Below are positions 35,943 through 45,959 of a stretch of DNA of 64,000 nucleotides, in pieces (the first letter of the stretch is position 1; each line of letters opens with the position of its first letter). This DNA is from Aestuariispira insulae (GTDB taxonomy: Bacteria; Pseudomonadota; Alphaproteobacteria; UBA8366; Aestuariispiraceae): contig NZ_QRDW01000004.1 in assembly GCF_003385955.1 (NCBI RefSeq), forward strand, positions 310,001 through 374,000, read 5' to 3'. The translations under genes and the position numbers were made by a program. The notes beneath the pieces were generated by a model. That model saw only the letters and a program-made list of their open reading frames with translations. It was not told where the DNA came from and did not search any database.

Positions 35943-36326
35943 TCAGGCGGAGAAAGAGGTTCCACAGCCGCAGGAAGAAGTCGCGTTCGGGTTCTTGATC
36001 TCAAAATAAGCCCCCATCAGGTCATCAACGAAATGAACCTCCGACCCGGCAAGGAGATCCATCGAGACCTCATCGGTTACGACGGTGACACCATCTCGCT
36101 CAAACACAAGATCGTCAGATGTCACGGTGTCATCAAAGGAAAAGCCATATTGATAGCCGGAACAGCCCCCCCCCGAGACAGTGATACGCAGTTTCAGGTT
36201 CGGATCATTTTCCAGTTCAATCAGTTTCGCCAGCCGCTTGGCCGCCGAATCGGAAATGGACAACACACGATCCGCTTGATCTGTCGCTATGGCAAAAGGG
36301 TCCGACACGCCTAAAAACTCCGGCAT
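35943..36326 (-). CDS. erpA: Iron-sulfur cluster insertion protein ErpA (A-type carrier)
   Basis: A 127-residue HesB/IscA-family protein. The three conserved cysteines are in SGGGCSGYQYGF and the C-terminal SCGCGTSF. ErpA hands 4Fe-4S clusters to apo-enzymes. An N-terminal extension of about 16 residues precedes the core, so a start further in is possible. It is divergent from dgt and upstream of xth, a common alphaproteobacterial arrangement. Plain IscA is the alternative, but no isc or suf genes are nearby. Confidence 0.9.
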   Translation of the reverse strand: MPEFLGVSDPFAIATDQADRVLSISDSAAKRLAKLIELENDPNLKLRITVSGGGCSGYQYGFSFDDTVTSDDLVFERDGVTVVTDEVSMDLLAGSEVHFVDDLMGAYFEIKNPNATSSCGCGTSFSA

Positions 36327-36444
36327 TCGTTGTGAGGCTTCTCAATTGTCATCTTATCTAAGCACAAATAGTGTTTTGTCAATGGGTCCAAGGGCTGAAC
36401 GCGGTTGCGTTTTTGCCCGCTCACCGTTAACTCTCAGGATTGAT

Positions 36445-37620
36445 ATGAGCATGAATCTCGCACCATATGCCACACGGTGGCAGGACAGCCGGGGCCGCCT
36501 CCATGATGAGGCCCCCTCACGCTATCGTACGCCGTTTCAGCGTGACCGCGATCGGATCATTCATTCATCCGCCTTCCGGCGCCTGATCAACAAAACCCAG
36601 GTATTTATTTCTCCGGAAGGAGATCACATCCGGACACGCCTGACCCATTCCCTGGAGGTCGCCCAGGTCGCGCGTGCCATCGCCCGGACCTTGGGGACGG
36701 ATGAAGACCTAGCCGAAACCGTGGCGCTGGCTCATGATCTGGGCCACACGCCCTTTGGCCATACTGGCGAAGATGCGCTGGATGAGATGATGGCGCCTTA
36801 TGGCGGTTTTGATCATAACGACCAGGCTTTGCGCGTGCTGGTGCATCTTGAGCGCCGCTATATCGATTTCGACGGTCTAAATCTGACCTGGGAAACATTG
36901 GAAGGGGTCGTGAAACATAACGGCCCGATGGTCACCCCGGAGAGCGGCCCGGACCGCTTGCCAACCACCATTCGTCATTACAATGAAAACCAGGACCTCC
37001 GCCTGGATGAATATGCAAGCCTGGAGGCACAGGTTGCGGCCATCGCGGATGATATCGCCTATAACCATCATGACATGGATGACGGGCTGCGCGCCTGTCT
37101 GTTTACAGTGGAAGAAGTTTGTGACCAGGTGCCCCATGTCGGCGCAGTCTTTCAAAAACTGCGCACGGACCATCCCAATGTTGAGGAATCGGTACTAACG
37201 GCAGTGGCCGTCCGGCAGTTGATTGGCGAGATGGTGGATGATGTGGTCGAAGAGACAAAAAACCGCCTGAAACACATTGCGGCAGAGCGCCCGGAAGATA
37301 TTCGCACAGCGGATCAACAGATGGTTGCTTTCACCGATACAATGAGAGAGAAAGAACGCCAGCTGAAGGCCTTTCTGTTTAAGCATATGTATCGTGCACC
37401 CAGCGTGAATGCGGAACGGAAACGGGCTTACCAGATCGTCTGCGGCATGTTCCGGCATTATTTGAAATATCCGGACAAGATGCCGGCCGAATGGCAGGCA
37501 AATAATCAGGCGCTGGTCAGGCGCGATTTCGGACGGGACACAGCCAGGGCCGTTGCGGACTATATCGCCGGCATGACTGACCGGTTCGCAATGGCCGAGG
37601 CCGTAAAACTGAATGTATAG
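36445..37620 (+). CDS. dgt: Deoxyguanosinetriphosphate triphosphohydrolase-like protein
   Basis: A 391-residue HD-domain enzyme expected to split dGTP or other dNTPs into deoxynucleoside and triphosphate. [10 protein letters not shown] carries the first metal His and [15 protein letters not shown] the HD pair; [22 protein letters not shown] is the family N-terminus. ATG 36445 follows AGGA by 5 bases and is preferred to the in-frame start at 36289, which would overlap the divergent erpA gene. Its stop lies next to argS, likely in the same operon. Substrate preference cannot be read here. Confidence 0.92.
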   Translation: MSMNLAPYATRWQDSRGRLHDEAPSRYRTPFQRDRDRIIHSSAFRRLINKTQVFISPEGDHIRTRLTHSLEVAQVARAIARTLGTDEDLAETVALAHDLGHTPFGHTGEDALDEMMAPYGGFDHNDQALRVLVHLERRYIDFDGLNLTWETLEGVVKHNGPMVTPESGPDRLPTTIRHYNENQDLRLDEYASLEAQVAAIADDIAYNHHDMDDGLRACLFTVEEVCDQVPHVGAVFQKLRTDHPNVEESVLTAVAVRQLIGEMVDDVVEETKNRLKHIAAERPEDIRTADQQMVAFTDTMREKERQLKAFLFKHMYRAPSVNAERKRAYQIVCGMFRHYLKYPDKMPAEWQANNQALVRRDFGRDTARAVADYIAGMTDRFAMAEAVKLNV

Positions 37621-37630
37621 AGCAAATATT

Positions 37631-39382
37631 ATGAATATTTTTAACAAGATAAGCAGCGAATTGGAACAAGTTCTTTCAGGACTTGCCGCCGATGGCACCG
37701 TGCCGGATGGCCTTGATATCAGCCGGGTGACTGTAGAGCCGCCGCGCGACCCATCCCACGGCGACATGGCAACCAACGCCGCCATGGTCCTGTCTAAACC
37801 GGCAGGCATGAAGCCGCGTGACCTGGCCGAAGCGATCGTTGCCAAACTTGTTGAATCGGATCTGATTGCCTCTGCAGAGATTGCGGGCCCGGGCTTCATC
37901 AACCTGCGGCTGGACCGCCAGGCGTGGATCGGCTGTCTTGCCAGTATTCATGCGATGGGAACCGCCTATGGCAACTCCGAGATTGGCGGCGGAGATGCGG
38001 TCAATGTAGAATATGTTTCCGCAAACCCGACCGGGCCACTTCATATCGGCCATGCCCGCGGGGCCGTTGTCGGCGATGTCCTGGCAGGATTGCTGGCCAA
38101 AGCCGGCTACAATGTTACCAAAGAATATTATGTGAACGATTCCGGTGCCCAGGTCGATGTGCTCGCGCGTTCCGCCTATCTGCGCTACCGCGAGGCCCAT
38201 GGCGAAGCAATCGAGATCCCCGAAGGCCTGTATCCGGGCCAGTATCTAATTCCCGTTGGCCAGGCGCTGAAAGCGGAACATGGTGACAGTCTGCTCGGTC
38301 AGGATGAGACAAGCTGGCTGCCCACGGTCAAGCTTTTTGCCATCAACGCCATGATGGATTTGATTCGGGAGGATCTCTCAGAGCTTGGCATCCAGCATGA
38401 TGTCTTTACCTCAGAGCGGGCCCTGGTTGAGGCTGGCCGTGTGGAAGAAGCTTTCGCGACCCTTGAAAACAAGGGCCTTATCTATACCGGCGTGCTGGAG
38501 CCGCCCAAAGGCAAGAAACCGGAAGATTGGGAACCGCGACCGCAAACATTGTTCAAATCCTCCGAATTTGGTGATGACGTGGACCGGCCGTTGAAGAAAT
38601 CCGACGGCAGTTGGACCTATTTTGCCCCCGATATCGCCAACCATTTTGATAAATACCAGCGTGGTTTCAAAACCCAGATCGACATTTTCGGCGCCGATCA
38701 CAGCGGTTATGTCAAACGCATGAAAGCGGCGACGACCGCTATTTCAGGTGGCGAAGCCGAGCTGGATATCAAGCTTTGCCAGTTGGTTCGCCTGATGGAC
38801 AAAGGTGAGCCGATCAAGATGTCCAAGCGGGCGGGGACCTTTGTCACCCTGCGCGACCTGATCGACGAGGTCGGCAAGGATGTGGTGCGTTTCTTCCTGC
38901 TGACCCGGAAAAGCGACGCCCAGCTGGATTTCGACCTGACCCTGGTCAAGGAACAGTCCCGCGACAATCCGGTCTTTTATGTTCAATATGCCCATGCACG
39001 CTGCCATTCGGTTTTCCGCCAGGCGAAGGAAGCTTTCCCGGGCGAAAGCTTTGATGCAGCCTGCCTTGAAAATGCCGATTTCTCCCTGTTGACTGGGGAC
39101 CACGAGATTGATCTGATCAAATCCATGGCGGAATGGCCGCGCCTGATCGAAGCAGCTGCCCAGGCGCATGAACCGCATCGGGTGGCTTTCTACCTGCAGG
39201 ACCTGGCAGCGACCTTCCATGCCGCCTGGCATAAAGGATCTGCCGATGCGACTTTGCGTTTTGTCGCGCCGGGCAATCTGGAGCTGACCAAGGCTCGCCT
39301 GGCCCTCGTGGACGCCGCGCGACTGGTTATTGCGTCAGGTTTCGAAGTGTTTGGGGTGGAAGCAGTTACCGAGCTGCACTGA
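37631..39382 (+). CDS. argS: Arginyl-tRNA synthetase
   Basis: A 583-residue class I synthetase. The HIGH motif is in [20 protein letters not shown] and the KMSKS counterpart is KMSKRAG. The N-terminal Arg-specific additional domain (about residues 1–110) and the C-terminal DALR anticodon-binding domain are complete. ATG 37631 (MNIFNKI) matches the family N-terminus; ATG 37613, overlapping the dgt stop, is the alternative. Neither has a strong ribosome site, so coupling to dgt translation is possible. A SPOR protein gene follows after 25 bases. Confidence 0.96.
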   Translation: MNIFNKISSELEQVLSGLAADGTVPDGLDISRVTVEPPRDPSHGDMATNAAMVLSKPAGMKPRDLAEAIVAKLVESDLIASAEIAGPGFINLRLDRQAWIGCLASIHAMGTAYGNSEIGGGDAVNVEYVSANPTGPLHIGHARGAVVGDVLAGLLAKAGYNVTKEYYVNDSGAQVDVLARSAYLRYREAHGEAIEIPEGLYPGQYLIPVGQALKAEHGDSLLGQDETSWLPTVKLFAINAMMDLIREDLSELGIQHDVFTSERALVEAGRVEEAFATLENKGLIYTGVLEPPKGKKPEDWEPRPQTLFKSSEFGDDVDRPLKKSDGSWTYFAPDIANHFDKYQRGFKTQIDIFGADHSGYVKRMKAATTAISGGEAELDIKLCQLVRLMDKGEPIKMSKRAGTFVTLRDLIDEVGKDVVRFFLLTRKSDAQLDFDLTLVKEQSRDNPVFYVQYAHARCHSVFRQAKEAFPGESFDAACLENADFSLLTGDHEIDLIKSMAEWPRLIEAAAQAHEPHRVAFYLQDLAATFHAAWHKGSADATLRFVAPGNLELTKARLALVDAARLVIASGFEVFGVEAVTELH

Positions 39383-39407
39383 GTGATAGAAACAGGGAGT
39401 CTATTGA

Positions 39408-40331
39408 ATGTCCAAGGAGCTGGACGAGCTGGATCGTGAATTGTCTGGGCTGGAGCGGCAACAGCTGTCCAGTGCCTCTAAAGGGGGCATGAAGGTTCTC
39501 CCGATCGCCGTAGCACTGGTGGCGCTGACCAGTTTCGGCGGCGTTATCTGGTATGCTTATAACCAGGGCGTGCGCAGCGGCAGTGAAGAGGCAGCCCCCT
39601 TGCTGACCCCGGAAGGGGCGGCGAAGGTACAGCCGCAAGATCCGGGTGGACTGCAGATCCCGCATCAGGACAAGCTGGTTTATAACCAAGTTGAACCTAA
39701 TCAGGACGACACCAAAATCGAACGGCTTTTGCCGCCGCCCGAACAGCCCAAGCGCCCACCAGAGCCAGTGGTTACGGAACCGGCAACCCCTCCGATCCCA
39801 AGCATCACCGAACCGGCCGAGGACACACTGCCGCAAACCCGGATGGGGGCAGACGGCAAGCCGCGCCCACCGGAACCGCAAACTCCCGACGAACCGCGCC
39901 TGCCTTCACCGGATCTCGCTGCGCCTGAGAGTCCGCCTGTGATTGAAAAAATCGTAGAGACGCCAAAGGTTGAGAAAGCCCCGGAACCCGCACCAAAGCA
40001 GGAACCGGAAAAAACCGCATCGGCTAACCCGGCAGAACCCGCGCCTGCACCCGTCACCCCCAAACCGGTAAGCGGCAAAGACTGGCGTATCCAGATCAGC
40101 GCGGTGAAATCGGCCGAAGCCGCACAGTCGGAATGGAAACGCCAGCAAGGCAAAAACAATGATCTGCTTGGAAAGTTAAGTCTGCAGGTGCAGGAGATCG
40201 AGATTAAGGGCAAAGGCACCTTTTTCCGCGTGCGGGGCGGTCCTCTCGATAGTCAGGAATCTGCCCAGAAACTCTGTAACGATCTAAAGAAACGCAAAGT
40301 GAGCTGCATCATTGTCAAACCCGGCGCCTAG
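39408..40331 (+). CDS. SPOR-domain membrane protein
   Basis: A 307-residue single-pass protein. A short cytoplasmic N-terminus precedes a membrane helix (about 26–46), a long Pro/Glu-rich periplasmic linker (about 60–220) and a C-terminal SPOR domain (about 222–307; WRIQISAVKSAEAAQSEWKR to KRKVSCIIVKP). SPOR domains bind denuded glycan strands at division sites. It lies between argS and nagZ, a conserved alphaproteobacterial position, and overlaps nagZ by 20 bases. Confidence 0.9.
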   Translation: MSKELDELDRELSGLERQQLSSASKGGMKVLPIAVALVALTSFGGVIWYAYNQGVRSGSEEAAPLLTPEGAAKVQPQDPGGLQIPHQDKLVYNQVEPNQDDTKIERLLPPPEQPKRPPEPVVTEPATPPIPSITEPAEDTLPQTRMGADGKPRPPEPQTPDEPRLPSPDLAAPESPPVIEKIVETPKVEKAPEPAPKQEPEKTASANPAEPAPAPVTPKPVSGKDWRIQISAVKSAEAAQSEWKRQQGKNNDLLGKLSLQVQEIEIKGKGTFFRVRGGPLDSQESAQKLCNDLKKRKVSCIIVKPGA

Positions 40332-41337
40332 GCAAGCTGTCCTGTTCGGCTGTGCCGGGCATCGACTGACCGAACAGGAAAAGGCTTTTTTCCAGGATTT
40401 CCGCCCTCTTGGCTTTATCCTGTTTGCCCGCAATGTGGATAATCCGGATCAGCTGCGCGCCCTGACGGATGAAATGCGCGCCAGCATTGATGATCCTACA
40501 GCACCGATTTTGGTGGATCAAGAAGGTGGACGTGTTCGCCGATTGAAGCCGCCACATTGGTATGACGCCCCAAACATGAGGCAGTTTGGGGATTTGTTTG
40601 CGGAAAATCCCAGGGCCGCTGCCGAAGCATTGCATATTAATATTACCCTTTTGTCCGCGGATCTTCACGGGGTCGGCATTAATGTGAATTGCGCACCGGT
40701 TCTTGATGTGCCGATCCCCGGCAGCAATGATGCCGTTTTGGGCAATCGGGCCTTTTCCGACGATCCTTTCCTTGTGGCAGGTCTTGGCCGGGTAGCGGTT
40801 GATGCCTATTTGGAAAACGGTATCCTGCCGGTCATCAAGCATCTGCCGGGCCATGGCAGGGCGATGTGTGACAGCCACCACGAACTGCCCGTAGTCACTG
40901 AACCACTGGATATACTGCGCGAAAACGATTTTCTGCCTTTCCGTGCAATGAGTGATTGCCCGCTCGGCATGACCGCACATATCGTTTATCCCCATATTGA
41001 TCCTGATCAGCCGGCAACACGGTCGAACCAGGTGATTCGGGAAATCATCCGGGATGAACTCGGATTTGACGGCCTTCTGATCAGTGACGACTTGTCCATG
41101 AATGCCTTGACGGGATCGCTACGTGAACGCGCGGAATGTGCGTTGAATGCCGGATGCGATTTGGCTCTGCACTGCAACGGTGATTGGGAAGAGATGCAGG
41201 CGGTTGCCCAAGGTAGCAGGTTGATGAGCAATGACGCCTGGGAAAAATGGCAAGCCGCACAGAGCTCTTTGAAACCGGCCCCGGCAATTGATCGGGACGC
41301 CCTTTTTAACCGCCTCCAACAACTCTTGAACCAATAA
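40312..41337 (+). CDS. nagZ: Beta-N-acetylhexosaminidase (family GH3)
   Basis: A 341-residue cytosolic GH3 enzyme that removes N-acetylglucosamine from anhydromuropeptides in cell-wall recycling. The hallmark KHLPGHGRAMCDSHHELP carries the catalytic His of the Asp/His dyad, DQEGGRVRRL is the substrate-binding segment, and LISDDLSMNAL has the nucleophile Asp. The start is TTG 40312 inside the upstream SPOR gene, 20 bases before its stop; this implies translational coupling. The SPOR neighbour and the function both concern peptidoglycan. Confidence 0.94.
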   Translation: MSNPAPRQAVLFGCAGHRLTEQEKAFFQDFRPLGFILFARNVDNPDQLRALTDEMRASIDDPTAPILVDQEGGRVRRLKPPHWYDAPNMRQFGDLFAENPRAAAEALHINITLLSADLHGVGINVNCAPVLDVPIPGSNDAVLGNRAFSDDPFLVAGLGRVAVDAYLENGILPVIKHLPGHGRAMCDSHHELPVVTEPLDILRENDFLPFRAMSDCPLGMTAHIVYPHIDPDQPATRSNQVIREIIRDELGFDGLLISDDLSMNALTGSLRERAECALNAGCDLALHCNGDWEEMQAVAQGSRLMSNDAWEKWQAAQSSLKPAPAIDRDALFNRLQQLLNQ

Positions 41338-41411
41338 GCCGGTAGCCAAGGGGACTGCGCTGCCGGTAGAATACCCGTTGGGATAAATAGGCATCGGGGA
41401 GACGCACCCGC

Positions 41412-42278
41412 ATGGATTCTGACGACAGTTTCGAAGAAGATGATGTTGCGTCTTTGCAAACCAACGATTCTCTTCTGTTGAGCCTTGATGGCTTTGATGG
41501 CCCCATCGACCTGTTGCTTTCCCTGGCTCGCGACCAGAAGGTGGATCTTCACAAGATTTCAATTCTTGCGCTGGCTGACCAATATCTGGATTACATTCAC
41601 CGCGCCCGGGTTCTCCGATTAGAGATTGCCGCGGATTATTTGGTGATGGCGGCCTGGTTGGCCTATTTAAAGTCACGCCTACTAATACCAGCACAACCCA
41701 CTGACGAAGAAGAAGAAAATCCGGCTGAACTTGCTGCCAGACTTGCCTTCCAGCTGCAACGACTGGAGGCAATGCAGAAATCTTCGCAAAAGCTCATGGA
41801 GCGGTTCCAACTGGGTCAGGATTTCTTCCGGCGCGGCGAACCGGAAACGACCCGGGTTGAAAAACAATCCGTTTTTGAGCTTTCACTTTATGAATTACTG
41901 CGGGCCTACGGGCATATTCAGGACAAAAAAACCGCAAGTCTTTTGCGCATCATGCCAACCGAGCTTTATTCCATGGATGATGCGATCGAACGGTTGCGCG
42001 GCTTGGTCGGTCAAGTACCAAATTGGCAGACCTTGCAGGATTTCCTGCCAGAGGATCTGAAAAACCCGCTGGTGATTCGGTCCGCCATGGCCGCTCATTT
42101 TGCAGCCTCATTGGAATTGGTGCGAGAGGGGCTGCTTGAAATACGGCAAAATGGCATGTTTGAACCTATCTTCCTTCGCCCGTCGGAAGGCGACGAAACC
42201 GTCGCTACACAGGGCGAGGAGGGGGAAGACCCCCAGCTTCAGGCTGACAATGACAATAATAACGTTGGTAGCGATTAA
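41412..42278 (+). CDS. scpA: Segregation and condensation protein A
   Basis: A 288-residue kleisin subunit that links SMC heads for chromosome condensation. The N-terminal FDGPIDLLLSLARDQKVDLHKISILALADQYLDYI is diagnostic, followed by SRLLIP and a C-terminal winged helix around residues 195–260. An acidic low-complexity tail (EEGEDPQLQADNDNNN) ends the protein. GGGGAGAC precedes the ATG. The scpB start overlaps its stop by one base, so the two are translationally coupled. Confidence 0.95.
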   Translation: MDSDDSFEEDDVASLQTNDSLLLSLDGFDGPIDLLLSLARDQKVDLHKISILALADQYLDYIHRARVLRLEIAADYLVMAAWLAYLKSRLLIPAQPTDEEEENPAELAARLAFQLQRLEAMQKSSQKLMERFQLGQDFFRRGEPETTRVEKQSVFELSLYELLRAYGHIQDKKTASLLRIMPTELYSMDDAIERLRGLVGQVPNWQTLQDFLPEDLKNPLVIRSAMAAHFAASLELVREGLLEIRQNGMFEPIFLRPSEGDETVATQGEEGEDPQLQADNDNNNVGSD

Positions 42279-42952
42279 TGTCCCTTGACCATTTCAACAG
42301 GCTTAGGCTGCTCGAGGCCATTCTTTTTGCCGCATCCGAACCGGCATCGGAAGAAGCATTAGCAGAACGCATGCCCGAGGATTCTGACATACCCGGTCTA
42401 CTTCGGGAATTGGAAGAGCTTTATTCCAACAGGGGGGTTAACCTTCGACATATCGGCAATGGCTGGGCCTTCCGAACCGCACAGGATCTTTCTCCCTTTA
42501 TGTCGATCGCAAAGGAAGTGCCCCGCAAGCTGAGCCGGGCTGCGATAGAAACCCTCGCTATCATTGCCTATCACCAACCGGTGACCAGGGCGGAGATTGA
42601 GGATATTCGCGGTGTGGCGCTCAGCAAAGGGACACTGGATATTCTGCTTGAGGCAGAATGGATAAAACCAAAGGGCCGCCGCCAGACACCGGGTCGTCCG
42701 GTTACATGGGGCACGACAGAGCGGTTTCTGGATCATTTCGGACTGGAAAACCTTCGTGCGCTGCCAGGAATCGAAGAATTACAGGCCGCCGGCCTTTTGG
42801 AAAAACGGCCCGGCCTCGGCACGATTGCCATGCAGCAGAGCGAGAGCGAGTTTGAAGAAGAGGGCGATGACGACGGACAGGACAGTCTGTTTGACTTGGA
42901 CGACGATTATGAAGCCGTGGAAAAGGGGGAGAATATCGCTCTGGATGATTAA
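42278..42952 (+). CDS. scpB: Segregation and condensation protein B
   Basis: A 224-residue partner of ScpA with two winged-helix domains. RLLEAILFAASEPASEEALAERMPE opens the first; ETLAIIAYHQPVTRAEIEDIRGV is the highly conserved core of the second, and GRPVTWGTTERFLDHFGL follows. The C-terminal 40 residues are acidic and probably disordered. It shares the overlap TAATG with scpA. In most alphaproteobacteria tatA follows; here an ABC ATPase gene intervenes. Confidence 0.95.
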   Translation: MSLDHFNRLRLLEAILFAASEPASEEALAERMPEDSDIPGLLRELEELYSNRGVNLRHIGNGWAFRTAQDLSPFMSIAKEVPRKLSRAAIETLAIIAYHQPVTRAEIEDIRGVALSKGTLDILLEAEWIKPKGRRQTPGRPVTWGTTERFLDHFGLENLRALPGIEELQAAGLLEKRPGLGTIAMQQSESEFEEEGDDDGQDSLFDLDDDYEAVEKGENIALDD

Positions 42953-43037
42953 TGCACGACATTGACCCAGGTTAACGATATCTCAATTTCATCTGATGTA
43001 TCTTGCGGATGAAATTTAGTCGCAATATAAGAGCTTC

Positions 43038-44111
43038 ATGACACAGCAATCCCCAATGCCGGCGCTGGAATTCAGAGATGTAGAACATTTCTATGGCGCA
43101 ACACCGGCCATCAAGAAAATCTCCTTGGCCATCAATCCTGGCGAAGTCGTCTGTCTGCTCGGCCCGTCGGGTTGCGGCAAGACAACGGCATTACGGCTTG
43201 CCGCCGGCTTGGAAGAACCGGAAAGAGGGACCGTCTGGATCAAGGGGAACAAAGTGGCGGGCGAGGGGGCCATGATCGCCCCTGAACATCGCAATGTGGG
43301 TCTTGTTTTCCAAGACTACGCTCTTTTCCCCCATCTTAAGATAGGGGAAAATATCGCCTTTGGTATCCGTGACCTGAGTAACGGTGCAAGAGAAGAGCGA
43401 ATTTCCTCTGTCCTGGAACAGGTCGGCATGCAGGACTATGCCGAGGCCTATCCCCATATGCTCTCTGGTGGTCAACAACAACGGGTTGCCTTGGCGCGCG
43501 CCCTGGCCAGTGACCCGACCCTCATCCTGATGGATGAACCGTTTTCCGGCCTGGACGCGCGTCTGCGCGATGCGGTGCGCGACAGGACGCTGCATGTGCT
43601 CAAAAAAACCGGCACAGCCACATTGATGGTTACCCATGATGCCGAAGAAGCCATGTATATGGCTGACCGTATCGTGGTGATGAGAGACGGTTTGATTATG
43701 CAGACCGGCACACCGGAGGAATTGTATAACGCACCGAACTCAGCCTTTGTCGCCGAATTTTTCGGGGAAGTGAACCGCATAGAAAAGACAGTTCAAAACG
43801 GTCGGATCGACACTCCGGTTGGGCAGTTTGATGCCAACGGCTTTGCGGAAGGAAGCGACGTTGAAGTCATCATCCGCCCCGAAGCTTTCCGGCTTCAGGA
43901 AACAAACGGTGTCAGCCCAGGGCCAGGCCAGGCAAAGATACTGGCTTCCAAATTGCTGGGCCGATCAAGCCTTATCCATATGTGCAGCTGTGAAACTACA
44001 GGCGAGGAATGGCATATCCATGCCCGTGTTGCCGGGCGGTATCTTCCGCCTGAAGGGGCTTTTGTCTCACTCGAATTAGACAAGTCACAGGCCTTTGTGT
44101 TTCCACGCTGA
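43038..44111 (+). CDS. ABC transporter ATP-binding protein, ferric/spermidine type (FbpC/PotA-like), orphan
   Basis: A 357-residue ATPase. Walker A is GPSGCGKTT (about 39–47), the signature is LSGGQQQRVALARALA and Walker B is LILMDEPFSGLD. The C-terminal part (about 240–357) is a TOBE-type domain that in relatives senses substrate or regulatory partners. The FbpC-like motif HRNVGLVFQDYALFPHLKIGEN favours ferric iron or similar. No permease or binding protein is adjacent, so it either serves a transporter encoded elsewhere or has another role. It sits between scpB and tatA. Confidence 0.9.
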   Translation: MTQQSPMPALEFRDVEHFYGATPAIKKISLAINPGEVVCLLGPSGCGKTTALRLAAGLEEPERGTVWIKGNKVAGEGAMIAPEHRNVGLVFQDYALFPHLKIGENIAFGIRDLSNGAREERISSVLEQVGMQDYAEAYPHMLSGGQQQRVALARALASDPTLILMDEPFSGLDARLRDAVRDRTLHVLKKTGTATLMVTHDAEEAMYMADRIVVMRDGLIMQTGTPEELYNAPNSAFVAEFFGEVNRIEKTVQNGRIDTPVGQFDANGFAEGSDVEVIIRPEAFRLQETNGVSPGPGQAKILASKLLGRSSLIHMCSCETTGEEWHIHARVAGRYLPPEGAFVSLELDKSQAFVFPR

Positions 44112-44262
44112 TACTGTCGACAGGAATAAACTGTCTTGGAACTGTAACCTTTGCGTCACGCCATTTTCCGCGAATTTGGATTGCGGGACCGGGCAGCATC
44201 TGCAATGATCCTCGAAACGGGCCGTTTGGCCGCATTTTGAGATTCTGAACAGGAAGAGAAGT

Positions 44263-44499
44263 ATGGGTACTTTCAGTATTTGGCATTGGTTGATCGTTCT
44301 GGCTGTTGTCCTGATCCTTTTCGGTGGAAAAGGCAAAATCTCCAGCCTGATGGGTGACATCGGCAAAGGCATGAAATCCTTCAAAAAGAATATCAAGGAC
44401 GAAGCAGCAGCCGACAGTGCTGATGAGAATAAGCAGATCGCAGCCGAATCCTCCGCTGATGCTTCCGTTGACAGCAAAGACAAAGCTGCCAATTCCTGA
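44263..44499 (+). CDS. tatA: Sec-independent protein translocase TatA
   Basis: A 78-residue pore-forming subunit. A short N-terminal membrane helix (about 6–20, ending FGGKGK) and an amphipathic helix ([19 protein letters not shown]) are the TatA hallmarks, followed by a charged tail. GGAAGAGAAG precedes the ATG. It begins the tatABC operon that exports folded proteins with twin-arginine signals, such as the binding protein encoded at 4255. Confidence 0.94.
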   Translation: MGTFSIWHWLIVLAVVLILFGGKGKISSLMGDIGKGMKSFKKNIKDEAAADSADENKQIAAESSADASVDSKDKAANS

Positions 44500-44546
44500 T
44501 TTTCACCTTACGTATTGTGTTTGCATAGGAATAAGGCTGCTGCCCC

Positions 44547-44981
44547 ATGTTTGACATTGGCTGGCCTGAGCTGTTGGTGATTGCGGTGCTGACCATCATA
44601 GTGGTCGGCCCCAAGGAATTGCCGCGCGTTTTGCGTACCGTCACGGGTATCATCCGAAAAATCCGCATGGTTGCGGGCGATTTCCAGAATAGTATCGAGG
44701 ATATCGCGCGCGAAGCGGACATGGAGGATATCAAAAAAGAGCTGGAGAAAGCCGGCTCCCGTGACTACAGCAAAGAAATGGAAGACTATCTTGATCCGAC
44801 CGGCGATATGAGCAAATCGGTCAAGGAGTTGGAAGGTGATATGAACAGTTGGAAGGAAAAGGCCCAACCGGCTCCCTCCAACAGCATCACCCCGCCGGTT
44901 GGAGATGGGGCCGCGCAAGGCGCGGACGCCAATACCACCCCCGAACCGAACGGCGATCAAAAACAGGCTAAGACTTCATGA
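44547..44981 (+). CDS. tatB: Sec-independent protein translocase TatB
   Basis: A 144-residue receptor-complex subunit. It starts MFDIGWPELLVIAVLTIIVVGPKELP with the Glu in the membrane helix typical of TatB, followed by a longer amphipathic helix than TatA and a proline-rich charged tail. It overlaps tatC by four bases (ATGA). Confidence 0.94.
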   Translation: MFDIGWPELLVIAVLTIIVVGPKELPRVLRTVTGIIRKIRMVAGDFQNSIEDIAREADMEDIKKELEKAGSRDYSKEMEDYLDPTGDMSKSVKELEGDMNSWKEKAQPAPSNSITPPVGDGAAQGADANTTPEPNGDQKQAKTS

Positions 44982-45808
44982 CAACGGTTGATGATAGCAA
45001 AGCGCCGTTGATGGAACATCTCGTCGAGCTGCGCAAGCGGCTGATGATCTCCGTCGCGTTTCTCTTGATTTCATTCTTTGTGATGTTTCCGTTTGCGGGA
45101 CATATTTTTGACTTCCTCGTCCAGCCGCTGAACCAGGTCTGGTCGGGCCAGGAAGGACGGCGGATCATCTATACTGCGCTCCATGAAAAATTCTTTGTGG
45201 ATGTGAAGATCGCGTTCTTTGCGGGTTTCATGCTTTCATTCCCGATCATCGCCGGACAGATCTATATGTTTATGGCTCCGGGTCTCTATAAACATGAGAA
45301 ATCGGCTTTCTTACCGTTCCTGATCGCAACACCGGCGCTGTTCCTGCTGGGGGCTTCCTTCGTTTATTACGTTGTGATCCCGGTTGCCTGGTCATTCTTT
45401 GCAGGCTTCGAGCAGATCGGCAATGCCGGCACTTTGGATGTCCAGCTAGAGCCTAAGGCCAACGAATATCTCACTTTGATCATGCGGTTGATCTTTGCCT
45501 TTGGCATTTGCTTCGAGTTGCCTGTGGTTCTCTCACTGCTGGCACGGGTCGGCATGGTAACGCCCGAGGGCCTTCGGAAGAAACGCCGCTATGCCATTCT
45601 CATCGCCTTTGTTGCAGCGGCTGTGCTGACACCGCCGGATCCGCTGAGCCAGATCGGCCTCGCTATTCCGATCATCTTGCTCTACGAGATTTCGATCATT
45701 TGCGCTGTTCTCATCAAAAAACAGCAGCGGGAGAGGGATATCGCGCTCGGCCTTGATCCGGAAGATGAGGAAGTGGATGACGAGGAAATCGTCGAAGACA
45801 AAAAATAG
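44978..45808 (+). CDS. tatC: Sec-independent protein translocase TatC
   Basis: A 276-residue six-helix membrane protein that recognises the twin-arginine motif. The N-terminal APLMEHLVELRKRLMIS contains the conserved signal-contacting Glu residues, and LYKHEKSAFLPF in the first cytoplasmic loop is the second recognition site. The tail is strongly acidic (DPEDEEVDDEEIVEDKK), which is usual in this group. It ends tatABC; a terminator follows. Confidence 0.96.
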   Translation: MTTVDDSKAPLMEHLVELRKRLMISVAFLLISFFVMFPFAGHIFDFLVQPLNQVWSGQEGRRIIYTALHEKFFVDVKIAFFAGFMLSFPIIAGQIYMFMAPGLYKHEKSAFLPFLIATPALFLLGASFVYYVVIPVAWSFFAGFEQIGNAGTLDVQLEPKANEYLTLIMRLIFAFGICFELPVVLSLLARVGMVTPEGLRKKRRYAILIAFVAAAVLTPPDPLSQIGLAIPIILLYEISIICAVLIKKQQRERDIALGLDPEDEEVDDEEIVEDKK

Positions 45809-45827
45809 TCGAATAAGCACTCTTTTC

Positions 45828-45855
45828 AAACGGGCCCATTCGGGCCCGTTTTTAT
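45828..45855 (+). terminator. Terminator after tatC
   Basis: A perfect 10-bp inverted repeat AAACGGGCCC/GGGCCCGTTT with loop ATTC, followed by a T-rich tract, 19 bases past tatC. Confidence 0.9.
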
Positions 45856-45959
45856 TTTGGCCACGGCATCAGGACGGTTTACCTGCCCGTCAGCATTTCC
45901 TATAACGCACGGATAGTATTTGAGGTTTAATCCTAACAAACCGGAACCGAGTTAGAAAA

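Noticed and set aside
39701-40219. Minus-strand Gly/Ser-rich open frame opposite the SPOR gene
   Set aside because: Mirror of the Pro/Glu-rich linker; no independent gene signals.
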